Assembly (NCBI RefSeq): GCF_003606385.1
Contig: NZ_CP032514.1
Location: 620,001-684,000 of the forward strand
Direction of reading: 5' to 3'
Length of the DNA: 64,000 bases
Source: Actinomyces lilanjuaniae
GTDB lineage: Bacteria; Actinomycetota; Actinomycetes; Actinomycetales; Actinomycetaceae
Part shown: piece after piece, positions 63,373-64,000 of the stretch
Position numbering within the stretch: position 1 is the stretch's first letter
Layout of the letters: the number at the start of each line of letters is the position of its first letter
Made by a program: the position numbers and the translations under genes
The notes under the pieces: model-generated
Database searches by the model: none
What the model saw: only the letters and a program-made list of their open reading frames with translations
What the model was told of the DNA's origin: nothing

Positions 63373-64000
63373 CGCCCCGGACACCCCTGACATTCCCACC
63401 GGCTCTGCCCGCTCCTCCGGCGACCTCGGCCGCGCTGCTGGCCAGGACACCAGCCGCTGCGCTGACGCCCGGTGCAGCCGCTGTGGTGCCCACGCGGCGC
63501 AGCCTCCTGAGGGCCTCGCTGGTCGGCTGCGTCGCCCTGCCGGCGTTGGCTGCCCTGGGCGCCTGCTCCTCGCGGGGCGCGGACTCGGACTACATCGCCG
63601 TCATCACCCCGGCCCACGACAACCCCTACTTCAAGACCGAGGCTGACGCAGCCGTGGACAGAGCGCGCGCCCTGGGGTACGCGGCCACGGCCTTCTCCCA
63701 CCGCGACGACGTCAACGTGCAGTCCGAGCTCATCGACTCCGCGGTCTCCCAACGCGCGGTGGCCATCATCCTGGACAACGCGGGCGCGGACTCCACCGAG
63801 GGGGCCTCCCGCAGGGCCGTGGAGGCCGGGGTGCCCGTGTTCCTCATCGACCGCGAGATCAATGAGGCGGGGATCGTCCAGGCCCAGATCGTGGCCAACA
63901 ACTCCCAGGGGGCGGCGCTGGTGGCCCAGCGGCTGGCCGAGGAGCTTCAGGGAAAGGGGCGCTACTACGAGCTGCTCGGGCGTGAGACCGACACCAACGC
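63369..64000 (+). CDS. sugar ABC transporter substrate-binding lipoprotein (partial)
   Basis: The gene runs off the window. The first 50 residues are a disordered leader followed by a twin-arginine-like RRSLLRASLVGC region and a lipobox LGAC. The periplasmic-binding fold then reads DYIAVITPAHDNPYFKTEADAAVDRARALGY, AIILDNAGADSTEGASRRAVEAGVPVFLIDREI and NNSQGAALVAQRLAEEL, the ribose/allose-binding protein pattern (type I fold). It completes a DUF2291-ATPase-permease-receptor importer next to ribokinase. Confidence 0.92.
   Translation, partial: MTPRTPLTFPPALPAPPATSAALLARTPAAALTPGAAAVVPTRRSLLRASLVGCVALPALAALGACSSRGADSDYIAVITPAHDNPYFKTEADAAVDRARALGYAATAFSHRDDVNVQSELIDSAVSQRAVAIILDNAGADSTEGASRRAVEAGVPVFLIDREINEAGIVQAQIVANNSQGAALVAQRLAEELQGKGRYYELLGRETDTN

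Overview
The window is GC-rich chromosomal DNA from an actinobacterium, most likely Actinomyces or a close relative. The grounds are the very high GC, frequent GTG/TTG starts, a DivIVA-domain protein, a mycobacterial-type N-acetylglutamate synthase, the radA-disA pair, class I XylA and a ROK xylose repressor. This is inference from gene content; no rRNA or tRNA was seen.

Layout. 0-9.3 kb: two PH-domain membrane proteins (the first cut by the window edge), a DUF2520 Rossmann protein, a small DivIVA protein, panC-panD, a convergent DUF559 protein, an unknown gene, and a lysyl-tRNA synthetase of the LysX type. 9.5-13.4 kb: a VapBC toxin-antitoxin pair sitting beside the lactate-utilisation operon lutABC, flanked by a 135-bp duplication of the lutC 3' end. 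13.7-19.5 kb: a polyol dehydrogenase, an MFS transporter, a frameshifted membrane protein and a DeoR regulator. 19.8-21.2 kb: three unknown genes (WXG-like, small acidic, lipoprotein). 21.4-28 kb: lactate permease and the glycerol operon glpD-glpF-glpK. 28.1-36.1 kb: a sugar operon on the + strand (AraB-like kinase, RpiB-like isomerase, unknown membrane protein, AraL-like phosphatase, second FGGY kinase, AraM-like dehydrogenase), followed by DeoR and SorC regulators. 38.5-44.5 kb: argA, mutY, a secreted-domain membrane protein, then disA and radA on the other strand. 44.8-48.2 kb: a five-gene locus (88-aa membrane peptide, ABC ATPase, permease, small membrane protein, HEXXH membrane protein). 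48.2-53.7 kb: transketolase, a truncated FabD, a SAP-domain protein and an IS1380-family element. 53.9-64 kb: xylR-type repressor divergent from xylA, xylB, a ribokinase and a sugar ABC transporter whose binding protein runs off the window.

The genes describe a cell built to use lactate, glycerol, pentoses/polyols and xylose. The lactate set (lldP, lutABC), glycerol set (glpDFK) and pentose sets (araB/L/M-like; xylAB) all feed central metabolism, where transketolase joins the pentose phosphates to glycolysis.

A technical point dominates interpretation. At least 18 sites in eight recognisable genes need exactly one extra base, nearly always in a run of G or C, to restore the conserved protein, and adding those bases makes every gene length a multiple of three. 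The pattern looks like homopolymer under-calling rather than real decay, so the 'pseudogenes' listed here are probably intact in the organism.
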